64,000 nt of DNA from Trichobilharzia szidati (taxonomy: Eukaryota > Platyhelminthes > Trematoda > Strigeidida > Schistosomatidae): NCBI GenBank assembly GCA_944472155.2, contig OX235272.1, forward strand, positions 15,050,354 to 15,114,353, read 5' to 3'. The notes beneath the pieces were generated by a model. The model had not been told where the DNA came from. It searched no databases and saw nothing but the letters and a program-made list of their open reading frames with translations. Below, piece after piece: positions 43,440 to 54,007 of this stretch. Made by a program: the position numbers and the translations under genes. Positions within the stretch are counted from its first letter, which is position 1. Each line of letters opens with the position of its first letter.

Positions 43440-44665
43440 CAATGGTATATGGCTTACGGCGAGCTGTCATTTGAAGTGGTGACGACTAGTGACATCCGTC
43501 AAGGATGCCCATTATCCCCATTTCTATTCAACTTCATCACAGACGTACTAATGGACTTAACCCTAACTCACTTAAGAGACTCAGGGATTGACTTGCTACC
43601 AGGGAATAATCTCGTCGCCTTAGAATATGCGGACGATACAGTCCTTCTAGGCGAGGACGCTGACAAAATAGAGCAGAGTCTACTGAACACCTTGAGCAAC
43701 AATCTTCGTATGTTTGGCATGCGATTCGCCCCTGTAAAATGCAAGATGATGTTACAGGGTCGGACTACACCAACTCCTAGATTAGAAATAGGAAGTGAAG
43801 TGGTAGAGCACGTTGACCGCTTCACTTACTTGTGAAGTACCATCAGCCAGCCTCAACGGGTTGATCTCTGACGAAATCTCAGCACGAATACAGAGGCGAG
43901 TCTCGCATATGCCAGTTTACGCCGTCTCTGGCGTACACTTGATATCCGACTATCGACCAAAGGGCGTGTATACTGCTCAACAGTCCGCTCCGTCCTCCTT
44001 TATGGCTAGATATGATACCTGGCCATTAAGAGTGGAAGACATGAAAAGGCTAGCCAGCTGTTTTTGATCATAGGTGCTTGCGTTCTATCTCCAGTGTGAA
44101 GTGGTATAATAAGGTGAGCAATACTGAGGTGAGGCGTCGGTCTAGTGCTAGGCAGGTGGGAGAGTAAATCAATCGACGAGGCTGTGAAATTACATCGACT
44201 GAGATGGTTAGGACATGTGCTACGTATGCCTAGCCATCGATCGCCTTCCTCGACAATGGGCAATGTTAGCTGATATAGGGTCAGGCTGGAAAAGAACTAG
44301 CGGCACCAGTCAATGAAATCTATAACAGTTAGTCTAAGCCAGTCACGTAGGAAGGTGTACACTCCTTGACTGGTTGGGGTCCTCGGGACGGTAAAAACCA
44401 ATGGCGCCTGGAAACAATCGGTTACATGACTCAAAGTGGTCGTCCTTAATGGTTGGCGCAGATGCATCCACTCCTTGTGACTTATGATTTCCAATGAAAC
44501 TGTTTTGTTCTTCGTTATTACTATTCCTTTGTCTCACACCTTTGTTCACTGTCTCTAATATGCATTTCTCCTACTTTCTTCTCTTCCTTTGTGTGTTACA
44601 TGGTGTGGCGACTTGAACTGGCGCACATATGTGCAAAGTTCTACGTCGAAAGCCGACCGACCGAC
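43440..44665 (+). mobile_element. RTE-A with partial reverse transcriptase
   Basis: A 128-codon open stretch (43449-43832) covers IRQGCPLSPFLFNFITDVLM, the altered catalytic EYADDTVLLGEDADK (Ile to Thr after the Asp pair) and LRMFGMRFAPVKCKMMLQ. It stops at DRFTYL. The C-terminal region follows with frameshifts, then cacatatgtgcaaag and gaccgaccgac. It is 5'-truncated within the palm domain. Confidence 0.85.
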
Positions 44666-44834
44666 AATGGTATATACAGTGTGTTATACTTTTAACTTGG
44701 AATTAGAATAAAATTACACGGAACTGATTGAGGTACTCGGCTTGCAATCAATCAGTAGTGGGTCATGGGTCCGAACATTGCTGTACCTACAGAGATTTGG
44801 GTAGCCTGAGGGTAATATATCATTAGCTATTAAA

Positions 44835-44878
<44 letters not shown>

Positions 44879-44970
44879 TTGTGGCTCATTGCCAACTACA
44901 CGAAAAGGTAAGTGAATGTTGAGTAACATTTCCCTACTTTTTTTACTTATTTTGTTAACACGAAACATAC
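44666..44970. other. Intron with (CA)n microsatellite
   Basis: A (CA)n tract of about 35 nt at 44839-44875. Upstream, ttgggtagcctgagggtaat lies in a region with a tRNA-like theme (gggtccgaaca). No exon. Confidence 0.5.
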
Positions 44971-45113
44971 CTTTGTTATGATGGAATATTCAACAGATTC
45001 TGGGACAACCTTTTCATGAGATACTGTAAGATGCTTTTTTAAACGAGCCAGTAATTGATCAGCAGGTGTAATCCTCGGTTTTGAAGAAGAAGATGAAGAA
45101 GAAATCGACTCGC
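44971..45113 (-). CDS. Serine-rich exon, 47 codons
   Basis: 143 nt, acceptor ..acattacag, donor gtatgt, phase 1 to 0. It encodes ESISSSSSSSKPRITPAD, then QLLARLKKHLTVSHEKVV and PESVEYSIITK. A predicted amphipathic helix follows the Ser run. Downstream phase matches the coiled-coil exon. Upstream, it needs a partner ending in phase 1, which the exon at 48387 is not. Confidence 0.75.
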
Positions 45114-45459
45114 CTGTAATGTAAGAGAAAAACAGTCACTACTTTATTGAAAAATAAAAACATTTTTTTGATAATGAATGGGGACTTGGAATATAGTTTC
45201 AATGGCGATTTCTTTCTTGACGAAACAATTCATTTCTAATTGGTGTTGGTTCTTGATAAACTCTACATCCATTGAAATTAATCTAAATCCCTACAAAAAA
45301 AGACCATAATCTAAGTATGAATACAAAACTTAGAGATGGCGGCAACTGGATGGATATCCCGAAGCTGTACTGAGAAGTCAGTGAGGGCAGTGAGGCCCAC
45401 CACATCAAAGTAGAATGGGTGCTCATCGAGAGCGTTAGTTAGGGATGGCGCTATAGTAC

Positions 45460-45690
45460 GGATTGACAGAAGTTAAAATTCATGGATCACTGAATTCCAG
45501 TCCAAGTGGATGGATGAGTGGTTAACAACTTTGGCATTGGGTTTGACTTGGGTTTCTATCCTTGCTGAGATTATGGATGTGCAGTCCTGAAGAGTCCTAA
45601 ACTAAAGTAGGGTGAAACACCTCTCAAGTGTTATCTGATTTTGAATGATCTTTATAACTGCTATTGGTTGGTGACAAAATTCACACTGGA
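45460..45690 (+). repeat. Sm-alpha-like SINE, degenerate
   Basis: Shows agtggatggatgagtggtta, cagtcctgaagagtcctaaa and agggtgaaacacctctcaag. CTGAAGA and GAAAC are both present, but the stem II halves no longer match well. Confidence 0.5.
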
Positions 45691-45959
45691 GTATACATTA
45701 GCTGACCATACCTAAAAGTATGTTTACATATGTGAATGCCTAACAGTATACAACTGAGAATTCAGCTACTGGGAAGGAATCCAATGGCCTATGAATTCTG
45801 ACTGCTCTCAATTAGAGACTAATTAATTATTTGAATTCGGGTTAACTAATTAGGCGATTACAAACTACACAATCCGAAGCCAGATATGACTCTATTCTGT
45901 TACTTAGTGATTTTGTATTTGGCATTGAAAATATTTCAGATGTATGACCTTATCATTTT

Positions 45960-47110
45960 TTTTGTTCCCTTGGGTTCCTAGTGGAACATAGGGCTTCAAC
46001 TACATGTCTCCACTTGCTTCTGTCTTCTGGTATACTTTTCACCTGCGTCTATGTTAATCCATACTGTTTTTGTTGTTGCTGGTTGGTTATTTTCATAACC
46101 TCCGTCTTGTCCATGTTCACCTTGAGTCCTGTCTTCTCCAGCTGCTTCTTCGACCAGTTTGTCGGTTTTCGCTTGTAAGTCTTCGATTTTGTGTGACATC
46201 AAACATAAATCATCCACGCGCAAAATCCAGGTCTTCTAGATTCTTCACGTTGGTCCAGGATATCCCTGTCATCTCGTTTCCCACTGTCTGACGCATAATC
46301 CAGTCCAGTCCACCACAATTAGGAATATCATTGGTGATAATAAGCACCCTTTTCTGACTCCTGTGTTTACTCCAAACGCCTCACTGAGTTTTTCGTTGTG
46401 GATCACTTGACATGTGACGTTGTCGTACAGCTGTTGAATAAGGTTGATGAATATTTGGGGTACGCCATAGTAGTCGAGTAGTTTCCAGATAACTTCGCGG
46501 TCAACGCTGTCGAAGGCCTTCTCGAAGTCTATAAAGTTGAGGTAGAGCTTTGATTGCCATTTCATGCTTTGTTCTGTGATGATGATGCGTAGAGTTGCAA
46601 TTTGGTCAGAACATGATTTGCCTTTCTTGAATCCAGCTTGTTCTGGTCGGAGTTCTGTATCCAGTGCGTCCTTTATTCTCTTCAGGATGATGCGACTCAG
46701 GATTTTACTTGGCGTCGACAGGAGCATGATTCCTCGCCAGTTCTTGCAGAGTGAGGCATAAGTCGCCTTTCTTTGGTAGTTTCACGAGGTAACCTATCCT
46801 CCAGTCAGTAGGCACCTTTCCCTCCTTCCAGACCTTTTGCAATGATGGAGTCAGCATATCTGCTGTCGTCTCCGGGTCCGCTTTCAGTGCTTCCGGGGGT
46901 ATTCCATCTGGTCCAGCTGCTTTTCCAGCTTTCAGAAGCTTGATGGCATTCAAGACTTCAGCTTTCGTTGGAGGATCGGTGTCAACTTGTAGTTGTGTAC
47001 GTGATGTTGTTGGTATTTTTGGGACCTTACCCCTTGTGAAAATGCCAATGAAATGGTACTTCACAGGAACGGAATGAAAGGAAGGGGGAAAGAGACACAG
47101 ATAGAACAAG
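45960..47110 (-). mobile_element. RTE-B with reverse transcriptase, internally deleted
   Basis: Element order is right to left. Up to the palm it reads GKAAGPDGIPPEALKADPET, WRIGYLVKLPKKGDL, ILSRIILKRIKDALD, RPEQAGFKKGKSCSDQI, IDFEKAFDSVDREVIWKLL, VRKGCLLSPMIF, and at about 46210-46230 a catalytic motif broken by a gcgcgtgg insert. Soon after the Gln-coding spacer (about 46075) the sequence jumps to the 3' end (46060-45965), deleting the C-terminal domain. It ends in ccttgggttcctagtggaac. The best RTE-B polymerase region in this window. Confidence 0.85.
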
Positions 47111-47425
47111 GACTTTCACTCATTAAAAATAATAATACAACCTGATCAGTGAAAAATAATTTCACAATAAGTCATCTCAGTAAAATGATGGACTTATAAA
47201 TCTTCTGATATTTTGTTATCCATAAGATGATGATCTTGAATTCCGTAGTCAATAAGAAATTGCTAAGATATAGGGGAATATTCATCGGAACCTGCTAAAC
47301 ATTAATTAACGCATCACAGACGACAGTACTCAAAGTTGCTTAACCCAAAACTCCATAGCTGAAGTTGGCCTCAATTGTTCGACTGTAGTTTTTGAAATTT
47401 TAGTATGTAAGTCCCTTAGTGATTT
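47111..47425. other. Intron, no feature recognised
   Basis: No exon or element recognised between the RTE-B and the SINE before the assembly gap. Confidence 0.35.
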
Positions 47426-47429
47426 TCAA

Positions 47430-47578
47430 GTGTTGGTTTGTAGGGATTTGATTGATTTCAGGATTTCATCATGAGAACCATTGGAAAACCAGCTGGGAGT
47501 ACTGGACAGCTGTTTCGTCCTAGTTTGGGACTTTTCATCAGTACGCACCCACCGCCAGGGTTCGAACCCAGGACCTTC
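47430..47578 (-). repeat. Sm-alpha-like SINE cut by the assembly gap
   Basis: Minus-strand tail at 47430 (gtgttggtttgtagggattt complement), ggtttcatcatgag-like sequence, hammerhead complement (tggacagctgtttcgtccta at 47505) and the B-box at 47560-47572. The head runs into the Ns, which suggests the repeat caused the gap. Confidence 0.8.
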
Positions 47579-48078
47579 NNNNNNNNNNNNNNNNNNNNNN
47601 NNNNNNNNNNNNNNNNNNNNNNNNNNNNNNNNNNNNNNNNNNNNNNNNNNNNNNNNNNNNNNNNNNNNNNNNNNNNNNNNNNNNNNNNNNNNNNNNNNNN
47701 NNNNNNNNNNNNNNNNNNNNNNNNNNNNNNNNNNNNNNNNNNNNNNNNNNNNNNNNNNNNNNNNNNNNNNNNNNNNNNNNNNNNNNNNNNNNNNNNNNNN
47801 NNNNNNNNNNNNNNNNNNNNNNNNNNNNNNNNNNNNNNNNNNNNNNNNNNNNNNNNNNNNNNNNNNNNNNNNNNNNNNNNNNNNNNNNNNNNNNNNNNNN
47901 NNNNNNNNNNNNNNNNNNNNNNNNNNNNNNNNNNNNNNNNNNNNNNNNNNNNNNNNNNNNNNNNNNNNNNNNNNNNNNNNNNNNNNNNNNNNNNNNNNNN
48001 NNNNNNNNNNNNNNNNNNNNNNNNNNNNNNNNNNNNNNNNNNNNNNNNNNNNNNNNNNNNNNNNNNNNNNNNNNNNNN
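47579..48078. other. Assembly gap (500 N)
   Basis: A round 500 N, so the true size is unknown. It lies between exons 44971 and 48387, exactly where phase suggests a missing exon. ORFs reported through it are artefacts. Confidence 0.98.
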
Positions 48079-48386
48079 AGGGAAAGATATCGAATTCTAC
48101 CCACCCTCTGCCTTACCAGATAGTTTATCGGGGGCTTTAATTATTTTTCGCATCCATTTCAGTTTATTCTAGTTTCTTTGGCATTTAATTTCTTCTAACT
48201 CTGTGGACGCTTTTATAAAAGATTTAGCAATCGGAACTACTGTACTTAGGTTCAAAGTTCTATGTTGAAAATTCACTTAGTGTGAATAAGATTCTGTATG
48301 AGACTGAGTGTATAAGAAGACATAAAATTCTACTGCTTCAATATAAAAAGCATTTAAAAACAAAGACAATAATAAAAATATCTTAC

Positions 48387-48430
48387 CTGTGTTGAAGGCA
48401 TAGAAGATGGTAGCGAAGAATCTTGGGGAT
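48387..48430 (-). CDS. Candidate micro-exon, 14 codons
   Basis: 44 nt, acceptor ..tatatttag, donor gtaaga, phase 1 to 0. It encodes (D)PQDSSLPSSMPSTQ, with SQ-poor but Ser/Pro-rich sequence. It joins in phase with the repeat exon at 50037, but not with exon 44971. Weak by itself; included because of consensus splice sites and position. Confidence 0.45.
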
Positions 48431-48484
48431 CTAAATATAAAAAAAACAAAGAAATGGTGATCTTTAAAATAACTTAATATATGT

Positions 48485-49075
48485 GTAAAACTTGGGCACT
48501 GTGGTAGTAAGTAATTCCATATTAGTTTGTATATTAGATATATCACACAGTCAGTGAAACAGTATTATTTACTGGATGACACAGTTTCGAACAAAATTTA
48601 TTGTTCATAATCATAGCAATTATAATCACACGATTTCGAAACTTGAGTGTTATAGTTTTCTTTGTCTTCTCCTTTTTGTCGTCGTAGGGGTAGTAGAATC
48701 TTCCAGATATCTGGGTGGACAGGTGTTGAATCATTCCTATTACATGTATTTGTAGTTGATTCGATAAACAAAGCTTCTGTTATCAATCTCCCCCTCCACC
48801 TTGCTGTGACATTAGATTTTAAAACTGTCTGTCATCCTATCCTATGCATCCTATTGTATGGTTGTGTGTAACTGCATGTAGTGCTATAGCTGAACTATTC
48901 TCTAGATTTCTTATCTTATTCGGGTCAACCAATCTAGATTTTGCTAAGTTTTTATGTTCAGCTAGTCTGACTGCCCCTGTTCTACTAGTTTGACCTATGT
49001 ATTTGACCTGACAATCATTGCAGACAGGGTATTAGATAAACTAAATTGTTTTGTTTTAAAGGCTCTACAGGATTG
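48485..49075 (-). mobile_element. Penelope-like element, GIY-YIG end, lineage 3
   Basis: The minus strand from about 49040 reads YPVCNDCQVKYIGQTSRTGA then VRLAEHKNLAKSRL and NSSAIALHAVTHNHTIGC. CNDCQVKYIGQTSRTG is a GIY-YIG core distinct from both other lineages here. The 3' part ends in the cttgggcactgtggtagtaa repeat at 48490. Frameshifts are present; the reverse transcriptase is absent. Confidence 0.7.
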
Positions 49076-49194
49076 ATCCTTTAACCGATAAAGCTTCTTT
49101 CTAATTGAGTTTGTGGGTTTGAATGCCAGCCACTTTTATTCCTGCCTTGATAAGAATTCTGCGTAAGGCTTCCGAGGTTCCTTCCTTGTATGGG

Positions 49195-49290
49195 ATGGAA
49201 TAATGATAGTAGCGATAGTGATAATAACAATAATACTGATAACAATAGTAATAGCGATAATAATAATATTAATGACGACACCAACAATAA
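49195..49290. repeat. AAT/GAT low-complexity tract
   Basis: Interrupted triplet repeats (gataataacaataatactga). It creates a Leu/Ser-rich antisense ORF that should not be read as a gene. Confidence 0.8.
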
Positions 49291-49321
49291 GGAACCTAAA
49301 TCATCAGTAGTATTTCCAACT

Positions 49322-49950
49322 CGATAGGAATTACGGATTGATATCAGTTAGAGAACCCCTGAAACAGTATGGAATAACATGGACGCAAGTGAAAAGTACA
49401 GCACAAGACAGAAGCAAGTGGAGACGTGCAGTTGAAGCCCTATGTTCCATTAGGAACCCAAGGGAACAATAATAATAATAATAGAGAACCACTGAACATC
49501 GGGGAATACAGGGCATCTGTTTCCTCTTAGTCTGGGACTCTTCAGCGACGAACACACCCAAGACATCACTGGGGATCTAACTCAGGGCATGCAAGTTACA
49601 AGGCGAGCTCAATGACTAATCAGCCACTGAGACAGAATCCAATGGTCTGTGAATTCTGATTTTTGTTAATTCGGAATTCTTAGTGCTACCGGCAGACAAT
49701 GTCCTTACACCCAACGTGATGGAACCCACTGATCAAGTCTTCACCATCGAATTCCAGGTAACTACGTTCGGTAGTCATCTGTCACTAGTGAGAATCAGAT
49801 TAATTTTCAAGTTTGATCACGGATTGATATCGATTAGAGAACCAGAGACTAGGACGAAACAGTTGTTTATCAGTACTCTCTGGTTTTTTAGTGATTCTCA
49901 ATCCGTGTTGACACTTGAAACCAACCAAATCCCTACAAAGTAACACTCGA
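49322..49950. repeat. Degenerate SINE pair, minus then plus, with RTE-B insert
   Basis: The minus member at about 49322-49630 is split at about 49357-49480 by a roughly 125-bp RTE-B 3' end (gaaacagtatggaataacat to AATAAT). This insert is flanked by agagaaccCCtga / agagaaccActga. A plus-strand SINE end lies at about 49835-49950 (ggacgaaacagttg, ctctggttttttagtgattc). The orientation matches the other head-to-head pairs. Confidence 0.6.
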
Positions 49951-50036
49951 CAGGAACAGCTGATAACATTTTAAAAGTATGAGAATATGCATCGTTATTA
50001 TTAGTGTTCTGAAGAGAGAAAAAACAACTGAAGTAC

Positions 50037-50141
50037 CTGGTTGATTATCATTCTTTATATTAGGTTTTGTAATCAAATCCATAAACACTTCTGATTGATC
50101 ACCAAACAAGTTACAGTCGTTTTCATGATCTTTATGCGTAT
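50037..50141 (-). CDS. Repeated exon, type H, 35 codons, core shortened
   Basis: 105 nt, phase 1-1, acceptor ..tttttaag, donor gtactt. It encodes DTHKDHENDCNLFGDQSE then VFMDLITKPNIKNDNQPG. Against the consensus, SQ has become TH and three codons (GSL) after LFG are absent. It is the last of the right array in transcription order and the most altered, but the frame is open. Confidence 0.7.
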
Positions 50142-50450
50142 CTTAAAAAAGAGGAGATATAAACAACTATTAGAAAAATGAAATGCTTAACATGCAAAAA
50201 AAACCTTGAAACATTTTTAATAAGACCAAAATGCCAAATACCTTCCTACTTGATTTTTCCAAGATGAGCACGTACATCAATTCTCCCTGTTTGTTTATCA
50301 TTATCTTCTTAGAGGTATTTGAATTTGGGAGCAACAACGCATAGATAATTTTAATTCCAATGTCACGTAATTGCATACGGAAGAGATTTATTTAACAGTG
50401 GCACCATCCTGTAACACTGCCTTGCATATCGTCCACTGTTTATAAAAATT
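50142..50450. other. Intron, no feature recognised
   Basis: No exon or repeat recognised. A minus-strand ORF here has no motif. Confidence 0.35.
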
Positions 50451-50454
50451 GCCC

Positions 50455-50925
50455 AATCATCGCCTTCCTCGACAATGGGCAATGTTAGCTGATATAGGGT
50501 CAGGCTGGAAAAGAGCTAGTGGCGGTCAAACCAAAACAAGGCACCAGTCAATGATATCTACAACAGTTAGTTTAAGCCAGCCACGTAGGAAGGTGTAGAC
50601 TGGCTTCCTGACTGGTTGGGGTCCTCGGGACATTAAAAACCAATGGTTGGAAACAATTGGTGACATGGCTAGCTCAAAATCGTTGTCAATGGCTAGCGCA
50701 GATGCATCCACTCCTTGGTACTTATGATTTCCAATGAAACTGTTTTGTTCTTCGTTATTACTATTCCTTTGTCTCACACCTCTGTTTACTGTCTCTATTA
50801 TGCATTTCTCCTACTTTCCTCTGTTGCTTAGTGTGCTACAAGGAGGGAGTGTGGCAACTTGAACTGCTGCACATATGTGCAAAGTTCTATGTTGAAAACC
50901 GACAGACAGACAGTTTATAAAAAGT
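50455..50925 (+). mobile_element. RTE-A 3' fragment
   Basis: Starts atcgccttcctcgacaatgg (HRLPRQWAM), then GSGWKRASGG, the 3' untranslated part with cacatatgtgcaaagttcta and tail gacagacagacag. Strongly 5'-truncated. Confidence 0.8.
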
Positions 50926-51237
50926 GGAAAGTTGGTCAACCCATGACATTACTCTATAGGATAAGAAATAGACACCTTATACATCAGAAACATCAGAGAC
51001 ATTATATGCCTTTCATTTTCTATTTTTCGTCTACTTTCGAAAGTAACATGAAGTAATGACCTGTTTTCTTTCAGTGTGTGGGTATGTGTGTTAATTATTT
51101 CTATCCCCTTCATTCTGTTACTCTCCAACTTCCACTCTTTATTTTATTACTTTTCGGTTATTTTATGTGGTGCATCTTATGAAGCCTATAGAAACACGAC
51201 AAATACTGCAGGTTTCTGGATCGTGAATTCAAATTTT

Positions 51238-52010
51238 GGTCAAGTTAAACTTTAAGCACCACTAACTACTAATCAGCAAATGACGTCGAACGCACCAATC
51301 ACGTGAAAGAGGCATTTTTGGGTACATATATTTATGAAATAATGAATAAAAAAATTGTAGAAAAGTGTTACACAAGATCCCTTGCTCTCACATGTGATAA
51401 AGATAGGTTGTAGTATCAACAGAGTATAATTCCATTGTGGGTAAAATTTATTTTGATAAAGTCTCATGATGTAATACAGTAATATTTCCTAAGCAATAGA
51501 TTGTGGTCGAAACGTAATCAGTAAATATTACTGTATAACACTATGAGATTTTATCGAAATAAATATTACCCACAATGGAATTATACTCTACCAAAGTACA
51601 CACAAGTACTATTCTTATATCGACAGAGTAATTTAACCACATTCAATGCATGTAATTATTTAGGTGTTCTAATCCTGACAATAACCTTAATCTTTCCTGA
51701 GCCTAACCCTAACGTGAAAATACCCCTTAACTAACTGTAAGCTAACTCGAACCAACCCTAATGTCACATTTATTAGGTTAACCTAACCCTAACTTGTCCT
51801 TGGCTCAAAGCGTAACTTAATCTTTCCCAAACCTGAGCTGAAACTTGTCAGAAATCCCATTTGATAGCATAACACTTCGATAAGCATATTTTATTGGTGA
51901 TGACAACATGATTTGCCGGGTTTCATTAACTTGCTCAGTGAGCGTTTCAAGGTCATTGGCGCGGTCGCACTCCATTGGTAGTCAGTGGTGCTTAAACTTT
52001 AACTTGGACC
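51238..52010. mobile_element. Merlin-related non-autonomous element, 773 bp
   Basis: Ends are inverted: ggtcaagttaaactttaagc at 51238 and the complement ggtccaagttaaagtttaag at 52010. The inner left end (cacgtgaaagaggcattttt, then atatatttatg) matches the inner right end of the Merlin at 24065-25204 in reverse. There is no transposase. Inside are a Penelope-tail-like stretch (51440-51620) and a degenerate cctaaccctaac region (51640-51800). Possible flanks aaattt/aaattt; a full target duplication is not clear. Confidence 0.65.
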
Positions 52011-52660
52011 AAATTTCTTCATGTTTAACATAAAAATAACTACAGATCATAGACACACACGTAGCTGCCCAGGATTAAGAAGAAGGAACAGAATTCAAAC
52101 CCTGTGGCATTGGCTACAAGTCGTGCGCTTAAGCCGATAGGACAGACATCTCCATTCATTTACATACAAGGATAGATGTATGAGACTATATGGTACTACA
52201 CTGTTAACCGAAATTCAATCATTAGAGTACTTTTCACCATATAACACAAGTCGTATAAGCTAAATATAATTAAAAAACTTAGTCACAACAACACCAAAAT
52301 AACCACCCCAAATATTATTAAGTACGGTGAAGTAAAATATGTAGAAAAGGCTATACGCTATAATATACGGCATCAATTACCAGTATTTTAGCGTTGATGC
52401 AATTTTCATATAAGCAAATATGAAGATAGCAAAAATAAGCTAAACTGACAATAACATTGGAGCATACTCAAATTATTCGTGGAAATATAGCTCATTGATT
52501 TAAACACTCGACTTTCAACCAATGGGCTAGGGGGGGGGTTAGAATTCCATCTACTTCATTTCTCTCACATTACAACTGTAACTCATAAACAGCTACCTAC
52601 TTACTAGCTGAGTTTTGGTTAACTATAGTTTTACTATACTCGTATTCACACCAAGCAAAA
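52011..52660. other. Intron with a tRNA-like remnant and a G run
   Basis: 52085-52160 resembles a worn tRNA-SINE head (aattcaaaccctgtggcatt, gcgcttaagccgatagga). A G9 run is at 52530-52538. No exon is recognised. Confidence 0.4.
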
Positions 52661-52664
52661 TATC

Positions 52665-52925
52665 AAGTGCATGAGGGACTTCATCATGAGCTGACATCAG
52701 TTAGAAAACCACTGGAAAACCATCAGGGAGTACTGAACAGCTGTTTCGTCATAGTTTCTGACTCTTCAGAGGTACGCGCCCACCGGGATTCAAACCCAAG
52801 ACCTTATGTTGAAGAGTCCCAAACTAGGACGAAACAGCTGTCCAGTACTCCCAGGTTTTCCAGTGGTGTCAGCTCATGATGATATCCTCCATGCAATCAA
52901 ACACAGTCCCTACAAAACCAATACT
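52665..52925. repeat. Sm-alpha-like SINE pair, directly head to head
   Basis: The minus copy (52665-52802) and plus copy (52803-52925) meet with almost no spacer. Minus: gatgtcagctcatgatgaag complement, gtactgaacagctgtttcgt, ctcttcagaggtacgcgccc. Plus: tgttgaagagtcccaaacta, ggacgaaacagctgtccagt, then ggtgtcagctcatgatgata. The plus copy has TTGAAGA, losing the first core base. Confidence 0.8.
52728..52775 (-). ncRNA. Hammerhead ribozyme-like motif in the minus SINE copy
   Basis: On the minus strand CTGAAGA (52769-52763) is followed by GTCA, loop GAAACTA, TGAC, then GAAA and cagctgtt. Stem II stays paired through two matching changes from the usual GTCC/GGAC. Stem III (ACAG/CTGT) is perfect. 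Stem I has mismatches (gtacct against cagtac), which probably prevents efficient cleavage. Confidence 0.55.
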
Positions 52926-53059
52926 TCAAAATATTAAGTCACACATTGCTGGAGACACTAAAAGATGCTCTAGATGCGAAACTCTGGCTGCAAGAAGCCA
53001 GATTTTAGAAAAAGCAAATTATGCACAGATTAGATAGCAACACTAAGCATAATTATCGG

Positions 53060-53940
53060 ACAGAGCAAAGAATGGCAGTCAAATCTCTATCTCAACGTCA
53101 TCGACTTTTAAAAAGCCTTCGACAGAGTTGACCGCGGAGTGAATTGGAAACTGCTTCAACACTACAGAGTGCACCAAACCTTTATCAACCTTATTCAACA
53201 GCTAAAGGACAATGCCATATGAGTCAAGGAGTCCACAACGGGAAATTCAGCCAAGTGTTTGAAATGAAGACAGAAGTGTACGACAAGACTGCCTACCATC
53301 ACGGATGGTATTCTTGATTGTAATGGACAAGATCAAGTGGTGGGATGTGAGCAACGGGAAGACAAGGAAAAATTGGCCCGACAAGAAGGCTCTCGTTGAT
53401 CTTGACTTCACGGACAGATATATGTCTAATGTCACACACACGCGAAGAACTACACGCGGAAACGAACAAGTTGGCCGAAGAGACTGTCAATTGAACATAA
53501 AGAACTGTTGAGGAGATGGAGATATCCACCCGCCACCACCACCAACAACCAGCACCAACCACTGTCAACGGGAGAAATTTGAACCAATTCACCACCAATT
53601 TCACTTATCCAGGTAGCACTGATTCAACCACATGCAGCGAAGATAGGGATGTCGAAGTCACGAAGGCAAGACAAGAGGAAAATGGAGATGAATCGGACTA
53701 ACACTGGCGAGACTGTTGGGTGAGGACGTGCACTTTTCCACTAGCGGAAAACGATTAGGAAACATGTTGGGCGTAGCTTACAGGGTGATATGAAAGACAT
53801 CGTGTGAGCAGGAGATCGAAGATTGTGGACCATTGTAGAATGAGGTAAAAAAAAGCACTATAAAGAGTAGATTGAAATGGAGATGTACTGTTGAAGGTCT
53901 ATATTCCCCCGCCCCCCCCCCCCCAATCGGAAACTAAGGA
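53060..53940 (+). mobile_element. Diverged RTE-B relic
   Basis: RT remnants: caacgtcatcgacttttaaa, VNWKLLQHYRVHQTFINLIQ-like and KWWDVSNGKTR, then DLDFTDRYMSN at about 53400 in place of the catalytic DLDFADD. The last part (53510-53940) is a third copy of the intron sequence at 4560-5290 and 61310-62060, ending ccccaatcggaaactaagg. Confidence 0.65.
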
Positions 53941-54007
53941 AACCATAAGTGCATGATATAATATTAGTTATGTTAAGACAAAACACCATCGAAGAAATCA
54001 AACATAC

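Noticed and set aside
47471..48172. Long ORFs of about 190-230 codons across 47.5-48.2 kb
   Set aside because: They run through 500 N and are artefacts of the gap.
51640..51800. Interstitial telomere (cctaaccctaac)
   Set aside because: Only two or three degenerate units in a wider irregular tract inside a Merlin-like element; no regular TTAGGG array.
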